Shown: positions 9,906 through 20,700, counted from the stretch's first letter. The stretch: DNA of 64,000 bases from Castor canadensis (GCF_047511655.1 NC_133401.1:14850001-14914000), one strand, 5' to 3'. Translations and numbers: made by a program. The notes: generated by a model not told the origin, from the sequence alone.

Positions 9906-10440
9906 GATAATGTATGGCCACCCATTTCTCTCTCTGTAGTTGGAGGACTCTTGAAATTGTCTAGGGAAGAACATTTCACAGTGGTTCTCCTGGTTAATGC
10001 CCATCCTAATGCCTGTGTTCTTGCTGTCCTATTCTTAAGCTCCCTCCCTTGTATCATACTGCATGTCTGCTCTTGCTAATCAAAAATTTAACCAGCTTCT
10101 CCTCCAAGGATACCAACCCCTGATAGCACAACCAGAGGACACCTATAATGGTCCCTACCAGGACACAGGGTTATAAACATCAAGACCCCTTTATAGGACG
10201 CCTGCTACAATTCCTCGACTCCCAATACCCACCATGCAGAGGTCAGAGGATTGGCTCGAGACTCTCTATGGCTACAAGGGACCTTCATCAACTTCAGGGA
10301 AGAGGAAATCTTCATTTTTGGAGCCCGAGTGTACGCCATCATGAGACTCACCACCCCAACACTGTTTGCCAACTGACCCTCCCTTCCCCTACGCCACCCC
10401 TTGCCAGCTCGAAGAAGCCAGAGCGAACACAACGCCCCCC
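9906..10440 (+). pseudogene. env C-terminal tail of inner ERV
   Basis: A hydrophobic stretch (about 9990-10080) resembles a TM anchor. It is followed by LLLQGYQPL (about 10098-10125), a pattern seen in cytoplasmic tails of class I ERV envelopes. The frame 10148-10516 then runs through Ser/Pro-rich sequence into the polypurine tract. The surface subunit and fusion peptide are missing. Confidence 0.5.
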
Positions 10441-10452
10441 TTCCTTAACAAA

Positions 10453-10467
10453 CAAAAAAGGGAGGAA
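10453..10467 (+). promoter_or_regulatory. Polypurine tract of inner ERV
   Basis: AAAAAAGGGAGGAA directly precedes the 3' LTR, the normal place for plus-strand priming. Confidence 0.85.
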
Positions 10468-10777
10468 TGTTGGCAATAATGGCACCGATAGGTTTCGGTT
10501 CTTACTGCACCCTTAAGCTTCTATTTTCCAGGGTCACGGTCCTGCCTCAAGTCTAGCTTGAATCCTCTTTCTGCCCCAACCTCCAATCAGCATGAACCAT
10601 AAGATCCTAACCAATCAGATCACGCTGAGTCCCACTGAGGGGTATTTAAGCCCCTGTCCTTCCTGCTTCTCTCTCTTGGCTGTCTTGGCTCTCTCCCTCT
10701 CCTACCCGGCAATGAAGAATCTCTTGGCCAGATCACTCCTCTCCATGTGGTCATTTTTGGGGCCTATATTTCCAACA
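10468..10777 (+). repeat. 3' LTR of inner ERV
   Basis: Partner of 4820-5127 with the same TGTTGG/CCAACA ends, CCAAT boxes and TATTTAAG. The poly(A) signal is mutated to AATGAA (10711-10716). The differences from the 5' LTR are mostly transitions. Confidence 0.95.
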
Positions 10778-10782
10778 GTCAT
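10778..10782. repeat. Right target-site duplication of inner ERV (GTCAT)
   Basis: Identical to 4778-4782, immediately after CCAACA. Confidence 0.85.
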
Positions 10783-11621
10783 ACCTAGGCACTGCCTGAT
10801 CTGTTGGAATTGGGAATTGAGGTTCCCTTTTAGGTATCCAATGTCTTTGTCTTTCTTCTCCCTCCTCCTGCTCCTCCTGTGAGGGCCCAATACAAGACAA
10901 GCCTGTAGGGCCGCTTTTATTTTTATCTAGTGATAATTGTCTCCAGCTGTGACTGCCTGCTCTAGAACGGCTGTTTCTCTAGAGAAGTGAGGGTCTGAGA
11001 CAGCAATAGCATTACATCTTTCCAGCTCAGTTCAAAGTTTCGGCTGACTTCTCTAAATGCCTGGATGTACTTATCTGGGTTTTCTGTGTAATTTCCCAAA
11101 TCCTTTTTTATTTCTTTAAGTTCACTAACTCCAAAAGGAACATGAGCTCTGTCCCCTCCAGGAATTAACTGGAGGGGGTACAGTCCTGTGGGACAGCGTC
11201 TAGTGTGTGAGGTAGCTGGGTAAGGGGGAAGAGGGGGAGATGAGGGAGCATTAGATGGGTTTTTTGGTTCAAGGGAGTTTAGGGGCTTTTTGCAAAGGGT
11301 TACCATGGTCTGGGTATCTAGCCTGCATTTGTTTAGCCATTCTAGGTGGTCTCTTAGAAAAAAGAATAGTCGAACATATGGAACTTCGGTCCACTTTCCC
11401 TCCTTTTTACAGAACATATCTAATTGAAGAATGGTATTATAATTAATGCTCCCTCCTTCTGGCCATCTTTCCTCATCTCCCAGAGGATACTGTGGCCAGG
11501 ACTGGGTGCGGTAAAACTTGAGTTGCTTTTGCTGAAGACTTTCTGGATCAAGGTCTTTTCAATGTTTTAATAAGCAGGCAAGGGGGGATCCTTCCTGGAT
11601 CCTTGAGGCTTGATTTCCCAT
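10783..11621 (-). pseudogene. gag N-terminal part (matrix, linker, capsid) of outer ERV
   Basis: The minus-strand start at 11619-11621 encodes MGNQASR, a Met-Gly myristoylation start. A TGA stop occurs about 20 codons in. The frame 11417-10962 then gives the matrix end (KWTEVPYVR), a Pro/Ser-rich linker (PPLPPYPATS) and the capsid start (VPFGVSELKEIKKDLG, FRELSRNFELSWKDV-like helices). Capsid similarity continues in another frame to the GTCAT junction with the inner ERV and resumes at 4777. Confidence 0.9.
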
Positions 11622-13062
11622 CTAAAAAGGGAAACAAGGGCAAATTGGTCACCTTAACAGAGGTTTCTCCTTTTAGCTAAGCGTCCCCAGATGAGGAGAA
11701 ACTCTAGTGGGAGAGGGCGTCCTGCTCTGCCTTGCTCCTTCCACTGCCACTCGTGGGTAGTCGTGGAGGATTTACAGATAGATATCTCAGTTGCACCCAC
11801 CCCCCTGAGATGATCTTTGACCAATCTCTCATCTATTTGACTCGCCTGTTTGCCCTGCGACCCACATAGGCCCAGTTCTCCTCTATCAGCTGAACGCTTG
11901 TAATTAAAAAAATAACTCTATCAAAGGAACCAAGAGGGCTTGCATGGCCAGAAGGAGGACCCCTGTAGAGGCATGGATGGGGACTCCTGATGAAGTAGAC
12001 CTATATATTCTCTGAGGTATATATGCTTTTTATGAAAAGAGAGAGAGCAAGAACATCTGGAGGCTTTTGCTCCAATAAGGGGCAAAAAACGGAGACCTGA
12101 GGTTTTTGACTTTTAACTGTTGTTTTTTTTTCTTTCCCTGAGGGCAGGCTGCAGAACCTGTTTAACCAGTTAATCTGATGCTTGACAAAGACAATTAAGC
12201 CTAAATTGGAGACTAGCACTTTCTGGTGTCTGTAAGGATTTTTCCCAAACTCCCTAAAGAAAGAAGCTCACTGCAAAGTGGGGAGGGGGACACTCATCCT
12301 GAACTGCCTGGGAAAGGGGAAGGAGAGGCTGAGAGTTGGGGGAAAAGAGAGTTTCCAGGCTCAACGAATGAGGGATTATTGATCATTCCTGCTGTCCAGG
12401 TCGATCCTGCCCAAAGGCAGTACTGGAGCACTGGAAGCAAGAGGTGACCTCTACTCTCGGGCCACAGAAACCATGAAGGAAGCATGAGCGATCTGATTTC
12501 TGTTTGCCACAGACATGGCTGGAGGGGTCTGAGACTTAGCTGCCTTTGGGGCCTCAGGGCAGGTCAGGAAGTTGTGTCTCCAGTCTTTGGGTGACACCGG
12601 GGAGTGCCCCAGCCAGAACACCTTTTGGCCAGAACACCTTTTGTGGCTTGAAGACAAACTTTCCTTTCCACCTGGTCAGATCTTGAAAGAGAGAGTCAGC
12701 ATTTGAGGAGAAGAAAAAAGAAAAAGCCTTGGTGCACTGAAGTTGGGTTCTGCCCATGTAGCATTGGCAGTGCAGTATAAATCCCCACCTGACCTCTGAG
12801 TTTCCTCAGATTGCCTGCCTTACAGCTGTAGTGGGCTCGGAGCTTTTCCTCTGTTTCCCAAGGAAGAAACCCTCCTTAACAAAATAGAAAGAGAGAGAAA
12901 AAGGTCGACCTGAGAGTTGCACCATAGTTAGGCCATGATGGGGGTGTCTATCCTGGAAAATAGACCCTACAGTCACATTCCTTGGCAGCCTTTCCCAGTT
13001 TGGCACAACCTATACCGACCTTGATTCAGAAGAGATTGGTTCCCTTGGTGCATCGCCAAATA
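11622..13062 (-). other. Long leader of outer ERV
   Basis: About 1.4 kb between the 5' LTR and the Gag-like start, about twice the usual gammaretroviral leader. No recognisable protein. A candidate primer-binding site begins three bases inside the LTR edge (minus strand, 13058 down to about 13041, starting TGGCGATGCACC). It would pair with a tRNA ending TCGCCA, possibly Arg, but matches beyond the first six bases are poor. Confidence 0.5.
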
Positions 13063-13399
13063 TGATGCACGGATGACTCATGCAGGAATTTCAGGTGCTC
13101 AGGGTTCTTGAGCCCACTCTGAGGATGAAAGCACAGGCGGACTCCAACAGCAGAGGTTGGAAAGATTTTATCTGTAGAGAAGAGAAGAGAAAGACTGCAT
13201 ATTGGAGAATGCAGGGGGACCCAGAAACTGGTGATCCCATGGGTCAGGTTGGGGAGTGGGTTTTATAGCCTTTTTTTTCCATTGCCTGGGGGCAGAGATG
13301 TCTCTCAGGTGCAGACAAAGGTTTCCTGGGAAGGAGAAGTGTCTCCTTGGTCACTTATCACCTTTTGGGACCTCCTGCAGTCCATCCTTTAGTCCTTCA
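13063..13399 (-). repeat. 5' LTR of outer ERV
   Basis: Partner of 1073-1408. Minus-strand TATAAAA box near 13264-13270. The poly(A) hexamer is GATAAA here rather than AATAAA. Confidence 0.93.
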
Positions 13400-13656
13400 A
13401 TTTCCTACAGTGCCCTTGAGTTCCCCTCCTTCACATGAAATGGGAGATTTGTGTAGGACCAAGAGCCTCCACTTAACCCTGCTGGTCTAGCCATTTAGCC
13501 AGAGGGAGGATCAGAGTTCCAGGGTTCTTGCCTCATGAAGCTGAAGAATGAACATCACAGATGAGTGACATCACAGAGTGAGTGAAGCAGGAGAGTGTAT
13601 TGAGACAGAAAAGTGTAATGTGAGAGCCCCAGAGCTGGAGGTGGGGGAGGGGGCAG

Positions 13657-13702
<46 letters not shown>

Positions 13703-14060
13703 AAAGAAAGGCAGAAACTCCCAGGGTACGGGAGGGGCCCAGAAAAGACTGAGCTATGGCAGCTGTGCATATGAAGACTTTTATCTTAAAACAACAACAA
13801 CAACAAAAAGATACAAATCAATAAATGTTTTTAAAAAGACTTTTATCTAGTTTTCTTTCTTTTGTGGAGGGCACACTTTGGGGCAGGGCTTGTAAGACAC
13901 TGGATACTGCTTTTTAGTGGGTGGGTCCCTGGTTTTTTTCCTTCTACGATCTTGGTGTGATTTTTTTTTTCCCTTTCCCCCTTAACTCTTTATTTATTTA
14001 TTTATTTTCCTGTCCTGGGCCTTGAGTTTAGCTACTCAAAGTTTAACCCACTTTTTACTT
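13400..14060. other. Intergenic DNA with microsatellites
   Basis: Contains a (GA)n run (about 13661-13696), a short AAC repeat (about 13789-13806) and (TTTA)n near 13990-14008. No gene seen. Confidence 0.6.
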
Positions 14061-14074
14061 AAGAGTAATTTACA
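14061..14074. repeat. L1 target-site duplication, left copy
   Basis: AAGAGTAATTTACA occurs here and at 15492-15505 on either side of the L1. The cut context TT/AAGA fits the L1 endonuclease preference. Confidence 0.9.
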
Positions 14075-15491
14075 GGAAAGAATAGGAACTACTCTGGAGT
14101 TAGTAGGTATAGGTAAGAACTTTCTCAACGAAACCCCAGCAGCACAGCAACTAAGAGATAGCATAGATAAATGGGCCCTCATAAAACTAAAAAGCTTCTG
14201 TTCATCAAAAGAAATGGTCTCTAAACTGAAGAGAACACCCACAGAGTGGGAGAAAATATTTGCCAGCTACACATCAGACAAAGGACTGATAACCAGAATA
14301 TATAGGGAACTTAAAAAACTAAATTCTCCCAAAATTAATGAACCAATAAAGAAATGGGCAAGTGAACTAAACAGAACTTTCTCAAAAGAAGAAATTCAAA
14401 TAGCCAAAAAACACATGAAAAAATGCTCACCATCTCTAGCAATAAAGGAAATGCAAATTAAAACCACACTAAGATTCCACCTCACCCCTGTTAGAATAGC
14501 CATCATCAGCAACACCACCAACAACAGGTGTTGGCGAGGATGCGGGGAAAAAGGAACCCTCTTACACTGTTGGTGGGAATGTAAACTAGTACAACCACTC
14601 TGGAAAAAGATTTGGAGGCTACTTAAAAAGCTAAACATTGATCTACCATTTGATCCAGCAATACCACTCTTGGGGATATACCCAAAAGACTGTGACACAG
14701 CTTACTCCAGAGGCACCTGCACACTCATATTTATTGCAGCACTTTTCATAGTAGCCAAGTTATGGAAACAGCCAAGATGCCCCACCACTGACGAATGGAT
14801 TAAGAAAATGTGGTATCTATACACAATGGAATTTATACAGCCATGAAGAAGAACAAAATGTTATCATTCACTGGTAAATGGATGGAATTGGAGAACATCA
14901 TTCTGAGTGAGGTTAGCCTGGCCCAAAAGACCAAAAATTGTATGTTCTCCCTCATATGTGGACATTAGATCAAGGGCAAACACAACAAGGGGATTGGACT
15001 TTGATCACAAGAGAAAAGAGAGAGCACACAAGGGAGGGGTGAGGATAAGTAAGACACCTAAAAAACTAGATAGCATTTGTTGCCCTCAACGCAGAGAAAC
15101 TAAAGCAGATACCTTAAAAGCAACTGAGGCCAATAGGAAAAGGGGACCAGGAACTAGAGAAAAGGTTAGATCAAAAAGAATTAACCTAGAAGGTAACACA
15201 CACGCACAAGAAATCAATGTGAGTCAACTCCCTGTATAGCTATCCTTATCTCAACTGGCAAAAACCCTTGTTCCTTCCTATTATTGCTTATACTCTCTCT
15301 ACAACAAAATTAGAAATAAGGGCAAAATAGTTTCTGCTGGGTATTGAGGGGGTGGGGGGAGAGGGATGGGGCAGAGTGGGTGGTAAGGGAGGGAGTGGGG
15401 GCAGGGGGGAAAAATGACCCAAGCCTTGTATGCACATATGAATAATAAAATAATAAAAAATAAATAAATAAATAAATAAATTTTAAAAATA
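14075..15491 (+). mobile_element. 5'-truncated LINE-1 with ORF2 C-terminus and 3' UTR
   Basis: The left end lies inside ORF2. The frame runs open to a stop at 14844-14846 and gives about 257 C-terminal residues, including TEWEKIFASYTSDKGLITRIYREL and the Cys-containing C-terminal region ([23 protein letters not shown], then [19 protein letters not shown]) known from mammalian ORF2 proteins; the reverse-transcriptase and endonuclease domains are absent. The 3' UTR has a G-rich polypurine stretch (about 15346-15410) and ends in AATAAA plus an A-rich TAAA tail. A 14-bp target duplication flanks it. The intact frame suggests a fairly recent insertion, but it lacks everything needed to move. Confidence 0.93.
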
Positions 15492-15505
15492 AAGAGTAAT
15501 TTACA

Positions 15506-15850
15506 CCTTAAACACCAGCTAGGTCTGGAGCTGAGAGTTTACACAGGTGAGTCTCTCTCATTTAACAAGACAGTCACCCAAACCTAGGAGTTGGATAGAG
15601 TACAGGTTGGGAGTTTCAGACAGAGACTGTATCAGTTAGGGCAGGACTGGTAGTTTACATAGGTAATCTCTCTCTTATTAAAAGACAATGACAATGACCC
15701 CAGCCCCAGGAGATCACACCAGCAGCCAAACAAACCCAAAGCTTTAACAAATATTCCAACCTTAAAACCCCACCTGTCCTTCTCTCCCTTGAGGCATCTG
15801 CCCTCAGCCCGTATTCCTTTCCTAATAAACTTTATTACTTTTTAATAATT
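15506..15850 (+). repeat. LTR-like relic with internal duplication
   Basis: Two imperfect copies of a segment (TTTACACAGGTGAGTCTCTC and TTTACATAGGTAATCTCTC types, about 15538 and 15653). It ends in a pyrimidine-rich stretch and CCTAATAAACTTTATTAC, which resembles the R region of an ERV LTR. The family is not identified. Confidence 0.35.
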
Positions 15851-16040
15851 TTTTGAGGTGCCCTGGTTTGATCTCAGGGCCTACACCTTGAGCCACTCCA
15901 CCACTCCCATTTTTGTAACTTTTTTTTAAGACAGGGTCTCATGAACTATTTGCCTGGGCTGGCTTCAAACCTCAATCCTCTTGATCTCTGCCTCCTGAGT
16001 AGCTGGGATTACAGGGGTGAGTCGCCAGCACCTGCCTCTT
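15850..16040 (-). repeat. B1/ID heterodimer SINE
   Basis: Reverse complement of the 7SL-like plus tRNA-like dimer. The ID arm (ttgagccactccacc) is followed by the B1-like arm ending gctgggattacagg. Confidence 0.85.
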
Positions 16041-16654
16041 TTTTTTTTTTTTTTATAATCTTTGTGTCTTGTTTGAATTCTTCTCCAGCTGGACAGACGA
16101 AAGAACCGAGTTGTTTATCAGCGCTATTTATAGCAGTAACATACTTGCTGACTTTATTTGCTCCTTTCTGGCCCCCAGCCCTGATGGCCTGAGAGCAAGC
16201 CAGTTCCTAACACATGCACTTCTTACTGACATCCTAGGGGCTGGCTGAGAAGGCTGCACACACCCAGCCATTCATTCAGGCTCTTCCATCTCCCCAGGCT
16301 TTGAACTCTTTCTCTCTTCTGTATACCAGGGAAGACCCAGCACTACTTTGAAATAGTAGCTCACTAACTAGCATGCAAGTGACATAACTCCCAAGCTCTT
16401 GAGCCATCATTTCCATCCCATACGCCACGCGAAAGAATTTGGTCCCATCACACCTTGTTCTTCCTCCCATTCAGCCCCACACCCTTAGAATCTGTGTCTG
16501 TCAGGGACCCAGGCAGAAATAGAAACTATATGCTAATTTCGACAAGGAACGTTTCATATAATAAATCACTAACTAGTAGCAGGGGCTTAAGTTAAGAGGG
16601 GATCGTCTATTAACGGGTAAAGAGAAGTCTAAAGGAAAAAAGAAAGAAAAGGGG

Positions 16655-16815
16655 AGCCAGATGTACTGGTTCCGGTCATAACTCCAGTACTTGGAGGTTG
16701 AGACAGGAGGATAGTGAGTTCAAGACCAGCTTGAGGTAAATAATGAGTTCCAAGCCAGCCTGGACTACATAGTGAGACCCACCTCCTCCCTCCTCCCCAC
16801 CACTACCAAATTTTA
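16655..16815 (+). repeat. B1-like SINE, monomer
   Basis: Degraded 7SL-derived unit ending in gcctggactacatagtgagacc and an A-rich tail. Confidence 0.7.
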
Positions 16816-17439
16816 AAAAAAGGAAAGAGGAGGAGATGGAAGGGGAGGGGCCGGGGAGGGGGAGAGGAAAGGACACAATTTGTACCCATGGGGATGGATT
16901 AGAAGCCCTTCCTCGTCTATAATGTTCCTCTAGCACCCTCTACTGGCAAAGTCCAGTATTGTAGGAAGGAAATGAAATGCTTGCAAGATCCAGGTCGGAT
17001 ATCACAAGCAGGGCGACGAGGGTGGATCTGGAGCCAAGAGGCAATGGATGGAATTGGCACAAAATCTATTCCCACACACGTTGTAGGACTCATACCAGTG
17101 CAGATTGGTGAGGTCTAGGATTCTCTCAGCGCACTGCTTGCTCAGCCAAGCCCAGGCCGATGTTTTTCTGTGTTGGAATCTCAGTCTTGCTGGTGTAAAG
17201 GAAAAGCAAGCCTTTCTCAGGAGCCACAGCCCAGGCACCATCCCTGGCAGGCTTTTGTGTGGGGAGGATTCATTCCCTCGGATGGAAATGGAGGCTATGG
17301 TCACTGGCAACCAAACGGGAGGGGCGGAGTGGTTGGTTTGCCCAAGGTCCCCGTCGGGTGACTGAAGGCCACTCCCTTCTCCACCAGTGCCTTTCCCCTA
17401 GCATAGCCTGGCAGGTTTGAACACCGTTAAAAAGTAAGC

Positions 17440-17530
17440 TGAAGTGGCTGGCAGAGGGGCTCAAGTGGTAGAGAGCATGCCTAGCAGGCATGAGGCCCTG
17501 AGTTCAAACCCCAGGACCGCGAAAGAAAGC
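17440..17530 (+). repeat. ID-like tRNA-derived SINE
   Basis: ggctcaagtggtagag (A box) and gagttcaaacccca (B box) are spaced as in a tRNA. Confidence 0.85.
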
Positions 17531-18011
17531 AAACTGAGGCACAGTGCCGTTTTGAAGAGTTTGAGCAAACAATGATCCACGGATGTGGAATCTCCAAACC
17601 AGAGCAGATCAGGAGCTCCACTGAGGGAACAAAAGGGGGACGCTTTTATGAGATGGGACAGACACAAAGCAAGGGGACCACTGGATTGGTTATAAGGTTG
17701 TCTTATTTGGTAATTAAGAAAGGTTGATTTTTTTATGAAATATTTAATCCAGTTTATTTTTTTATTCATTTATTCATTTATGTACACACATTGGGCCACT
17801 TTTTTTTATTATTCATTACCTTTCTTTTTAATAGAATTTAATTGCCAATGTGCATAATTTTAATAATGTCTGTGTTTAGAAACTAGCTTGAAATTTTTTG
17901 AAAATTTAAGGATTGACTCTCATGAATTGTTTCTAGCATACCACTGCTCAAACTCCAGAGAGAGGAAGCAGGTATGCACTCATGGGCTCTGCCCGATGCT
18001 CGCTCTCTTTT

Positions 18012-18125
18012 TCTCTCTCTCCCTCTTTCTTTTGGCTAAGCTGGTCTTGAACTCCTGGACTCGAGGGATCCCCCATGTTAACCTCCCAAGTGCTGGGATT
18101 GCAGGTGTATGTCACTGTGCCTGGC
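18012..18125 (-). repeat. B1-like SINE
   Basis: Antisense 7SL-like unit (ctggtcttgaactcctgg ... gtgctgggattgcagg). Confidence 0.75.
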
Positions 18126-18559
18126 TTGGGTTTCAATTCCCAAAGAATTCCCTTTCATCTCCTAATGTATCAGACAACCCTCCCCTTTGGGTGAATAAGT
18201 GGGGACCAAGTATAGTTGAGGCAGGCTAAGACAGGGAGAGACAGGAACGCTTAGGACTTAATATATTTTATTTATTTTTAATATACTTTAAATTGAACAT
18301 TTTTTCTCACTCTCTGAACCTCTCTTTCAATTGCAAAAAAATGTAATAGCTGCCTCCCAACACTGCCAAAAGAGAGAGACTTCCCAATGAGAAAAATCAA
18401 TTAGTATACTTCAATTTGAACCCAGCCAAGAACAAATTGGGAATTTTCAATCCTTCTCAAGCATTCTTTTTGAGTAGCCAAGCCAGCAGACAGCTGTCCC
18501 TTGCTGACAAGGAAAACACTCAGTAATTACATCTCATGTCTAAGATTTTTCTTTCTTTT

Positions 18560-18842
18560 TGCAGGGGGATGGTACTGGGCTTGAACTCAGGGCCTGCACT
18601 TGCTAGGCAGGTGCTCTACCCCTTGAGCCTCATCCCCAGTCCCTGCTTTAGGTAGTTTTCAAATAAGATCTCCTGTTTATGCCTAGACTGAACTGGACCA
18701 CAATCCTCCCATGCCAGCTTTTTTGTTGGTTGAGATGGGATCTTGTGAACTTTTTGCCTGGACTGACCTTAAACTGTGATCCTCCCAATCTCCACCTTCT
18801 GAGAACCTAGGATTACAAACAGTGAGCCAACACATCAGGTTC
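18560..18842 (-). repeat. Three-part composite SINE, antisense
   Basis: An ID arm (18570-18645) is followed by two diverged B1-like units separated near 18,720. Confidence 0.75.
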
Positions 18843-19587
18843 TAAGATTTTTCTTTATTGCTACTTTCCCTAAATCCAGCCACAAATGGTTGTTTGGGTT
18901 TTGCAACAATGTATCAGTTATCTAGTGATAAATAACTAACCTTCCCAAATATTCACTTAAAACAACAGTCATTTCAGCTGTCCATAATTCTAAGGACCAC
19001 CCCTGAGAACTGGACGCAGCTCATGGTTCTGCTGCTTTGAGCTGGAGACACTCTTGTGGTTGCATTTGTCTGGCAATTTGATTGAGACTGGATGGACATC
19101 ATGGAGTCATTCTTGCCTCACTGTGGGAGCTGACTATGAGCTGGACCTCTCTTAAGTGGTTTCTCAACTCCATGGTCCATCCAGATGTCTTTAGGTGGTG
19201 GTCTGCAAGCAGCAAAGGAGGAGAAACTCCAATGTTCAGTAATGGCTTATAAGCTTCTGCTGTCTCATTTTTGCGGATGTCTCATAGAATAGGAGGAATC
19301 TGCCCCATGTACTACCTATAAAAGAGTTTTCACTGAAAAATTGCAGTTTTCTTGGCATAGAAGCCTGCCTGGAATTTCGTGAAGTTCCTTTGGTTTCTTG
19401 AGAGCTGGAGACTTGAGAACATTTCATTGTGTCAAAGAACGTCTAACTGCTTGGGGTTTGAATCTGTTGGAGGAAGTAGATGAGTGCGTTGACTCTCCTA
19501 CTTTTTTGTCATATTCATTATTAGAACTTTTTTTTGGAGTGTTTTTGATGACTCTGAAAACTGAACCTAAAGAAAAATTTACTCTGT

Positions 19588-19955
19588 AATGGTTCACGCC
19601 TGTAATCACAGCTACTTGGGAGGCAGAGATCAGAAGGATCATGGCTCAAGGTCATCCCAGGCAAAAGTTAGTGAGACCCCATCTCAATAAATAAGCTGGG
19701 TGTGGTGTCATGTGCCTGTGATCCCAGCAATGCAGGAGACATAGGTACAAGGATCATGGTCTGAGGTCAGCTCTGGGCAAAAACGCAAGACCCTACCCGA
19801 AAAATAACTAAAGCAAAAGGACTGGGAAGACACAAAGAAAAATAAATACATGAAAGAAAGTAAAAATAATAAATTTAAAAGGGTTGGGGTTGGGCTCAAG
19901 TGGTAGGGTGCTTCAAGGCCCTGAGTTCAAACCCCAGTACCACAAAAAGAAGAAA
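19588..19955 (+). repeat. Three-part composite SINE (B1-B1-ID)
   Basis: Two successive 7SL-like units (ttcacgcctgtaatcac; tcatgtgcctgtgatccc), an A-rich linker, then the tRNA-like arm with ggctcaagtggtag and gttcaaaccccagt. A GGAGGA tail follows to about 19990. Confidence 0.8.
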
Positions 19956-20064
19956 AGAAGGAGGAAGAAAAGGAGGAGGAGGAGAAGAATGAAATTTATT
20001 TACTCTTACTTCATTTACACCAGTGGATGAAGTTTTAAGCTTACATTAATTCATTTTATATATT

Positions 20065-20175
20065 TTTTTGAGACAGGGTCACACTATGTAGCCCAGGTTG
20101 GCCTCCAACTTACAATTGTCCTGCCTCAGCTTCTCAAGTGCTGGGATTATAGTCATGCATCACCATGTTAGGTTC
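20065..20175 (-). repeat. B1-like SINE
   Basis: Antisense unit: gagacagggtcacactatg ... gtgctgggattatag. Confidence 0.8.
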
Positions 20176-20464
20176 ACATTAATTCTTATTGCCTACTTTT
20201 CCATTTTAGACACTAATATGTTTTCCATCTTTACGAATACCATAAAATGAATAAAAAACACATAAAAGTGCCCTATAACCCTGGCTAGGGTAAGGCTAGC
20301 AGATATAGGCCATTCACTTTAGAAAAAAAATTATTTACTTAAGTTTGTGGATTTTGATACTGAAAATCTGTCCCCCATTCCCAGGTTCTAACTCCTATGC
20401 TGTGGAAGATTAGCAGGAATCATTTATGATTTAATTAAACAGCAAGTATTTTCAACTACTATTT

Positions 20465-20700
20465 TTTGGGACACTGGGGTTTGAACTCAGGGCTCCACAC
20501 TTGCTAGACAGTCCTCTTCCTCCCTCCCCCTCTCCCTCCCCTGTGAACTGTGTTCAATTCCACAGCACCACCCACACACAAAAAAGAGAGAGAAGAAAAA
20601 GGAGGAGGAGGAAGAAGGAAGGGAAGGGGAGAGGAGAAGGGAGGGAGGAAGGAAGGAAGGGAGGGAGGGAAGGAGGAACTGTCAGGAATACAGAAGGGGG
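20465..20700. repeat. ID SINE fragment and polypurine microsatellite
   Basis: An antisense ID fragment (20465-20515) is followed by a pyrimidine run and a long GGAA/GGGA purine tract (about 20583-20680). The open frames in this tract are low-complexity artefacts. Confidence 0.75.

Larger units (their letters stand above)
4783..10777 (+). mobile_element. Inner endogenous retrovirus, plus strand, inserted in outer gag
   Basis: LTR-bounded provirus of about 6.0 kb in the opposite orientation to its host element: 5' LTR 4820-5127, primer-binding site 5131-5148, gag pieces, protease, RT pieces, env tail, polypurine tract and 3' LTR 10468-10777. It is flanked by the 5-bp repeat GTCAT. It is also class I (gammaretrovirus-like), but a different lineage from the outer ERV because the LTRs share no obvious similarity. 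The interior is a mosaic: part of gag is interrupted by non-viral-looking DNA, and most of RT, RNase H, integrase and the envelope surface subunit are missing or replaced. No frame is complete. The LTRs differ at about 12 of 308 positions plus a 2-nt indel (hand count). Confidence 0.92.
1073..13399 (-). mobile_element. Outer endogenous retrovirus, gammaretrovirus-like, minus strand
   Basis: A full-length but defective provirus reading right to left: 5' LTR (13063-13399), leader, gag, pro, pol, an env remnant and 3' LTR (1073-1408). The 4-bp direct repeat ATTT lies immediately outside both ends (1069-1072 and 13400-13403), the size typical of gammaretroviruses. Gene order and protein similarity (myristoylated Gag start, two zinc knuckles, RNase H, CX6CC-type TM remnant) fit class I ERVs. 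About 6.0 kb of its length is a second ERV inserted in gag, so the original element is about 6.3 kb. Integrase and most of the env surface subunit are missing. By hand count the two LTRs differ at about 16 of 336 positions. Frameshifts, stops and lost catalytic residues make it non-functional. Confidence 0.93.

Noticed and set aside
14022-14846. 274-codon open frame read as a host gene
   Set aside because: It is the C-terminus of L1 ORF2, flanked by an L1 3' UTR, a poly-A tail and a target duplication.
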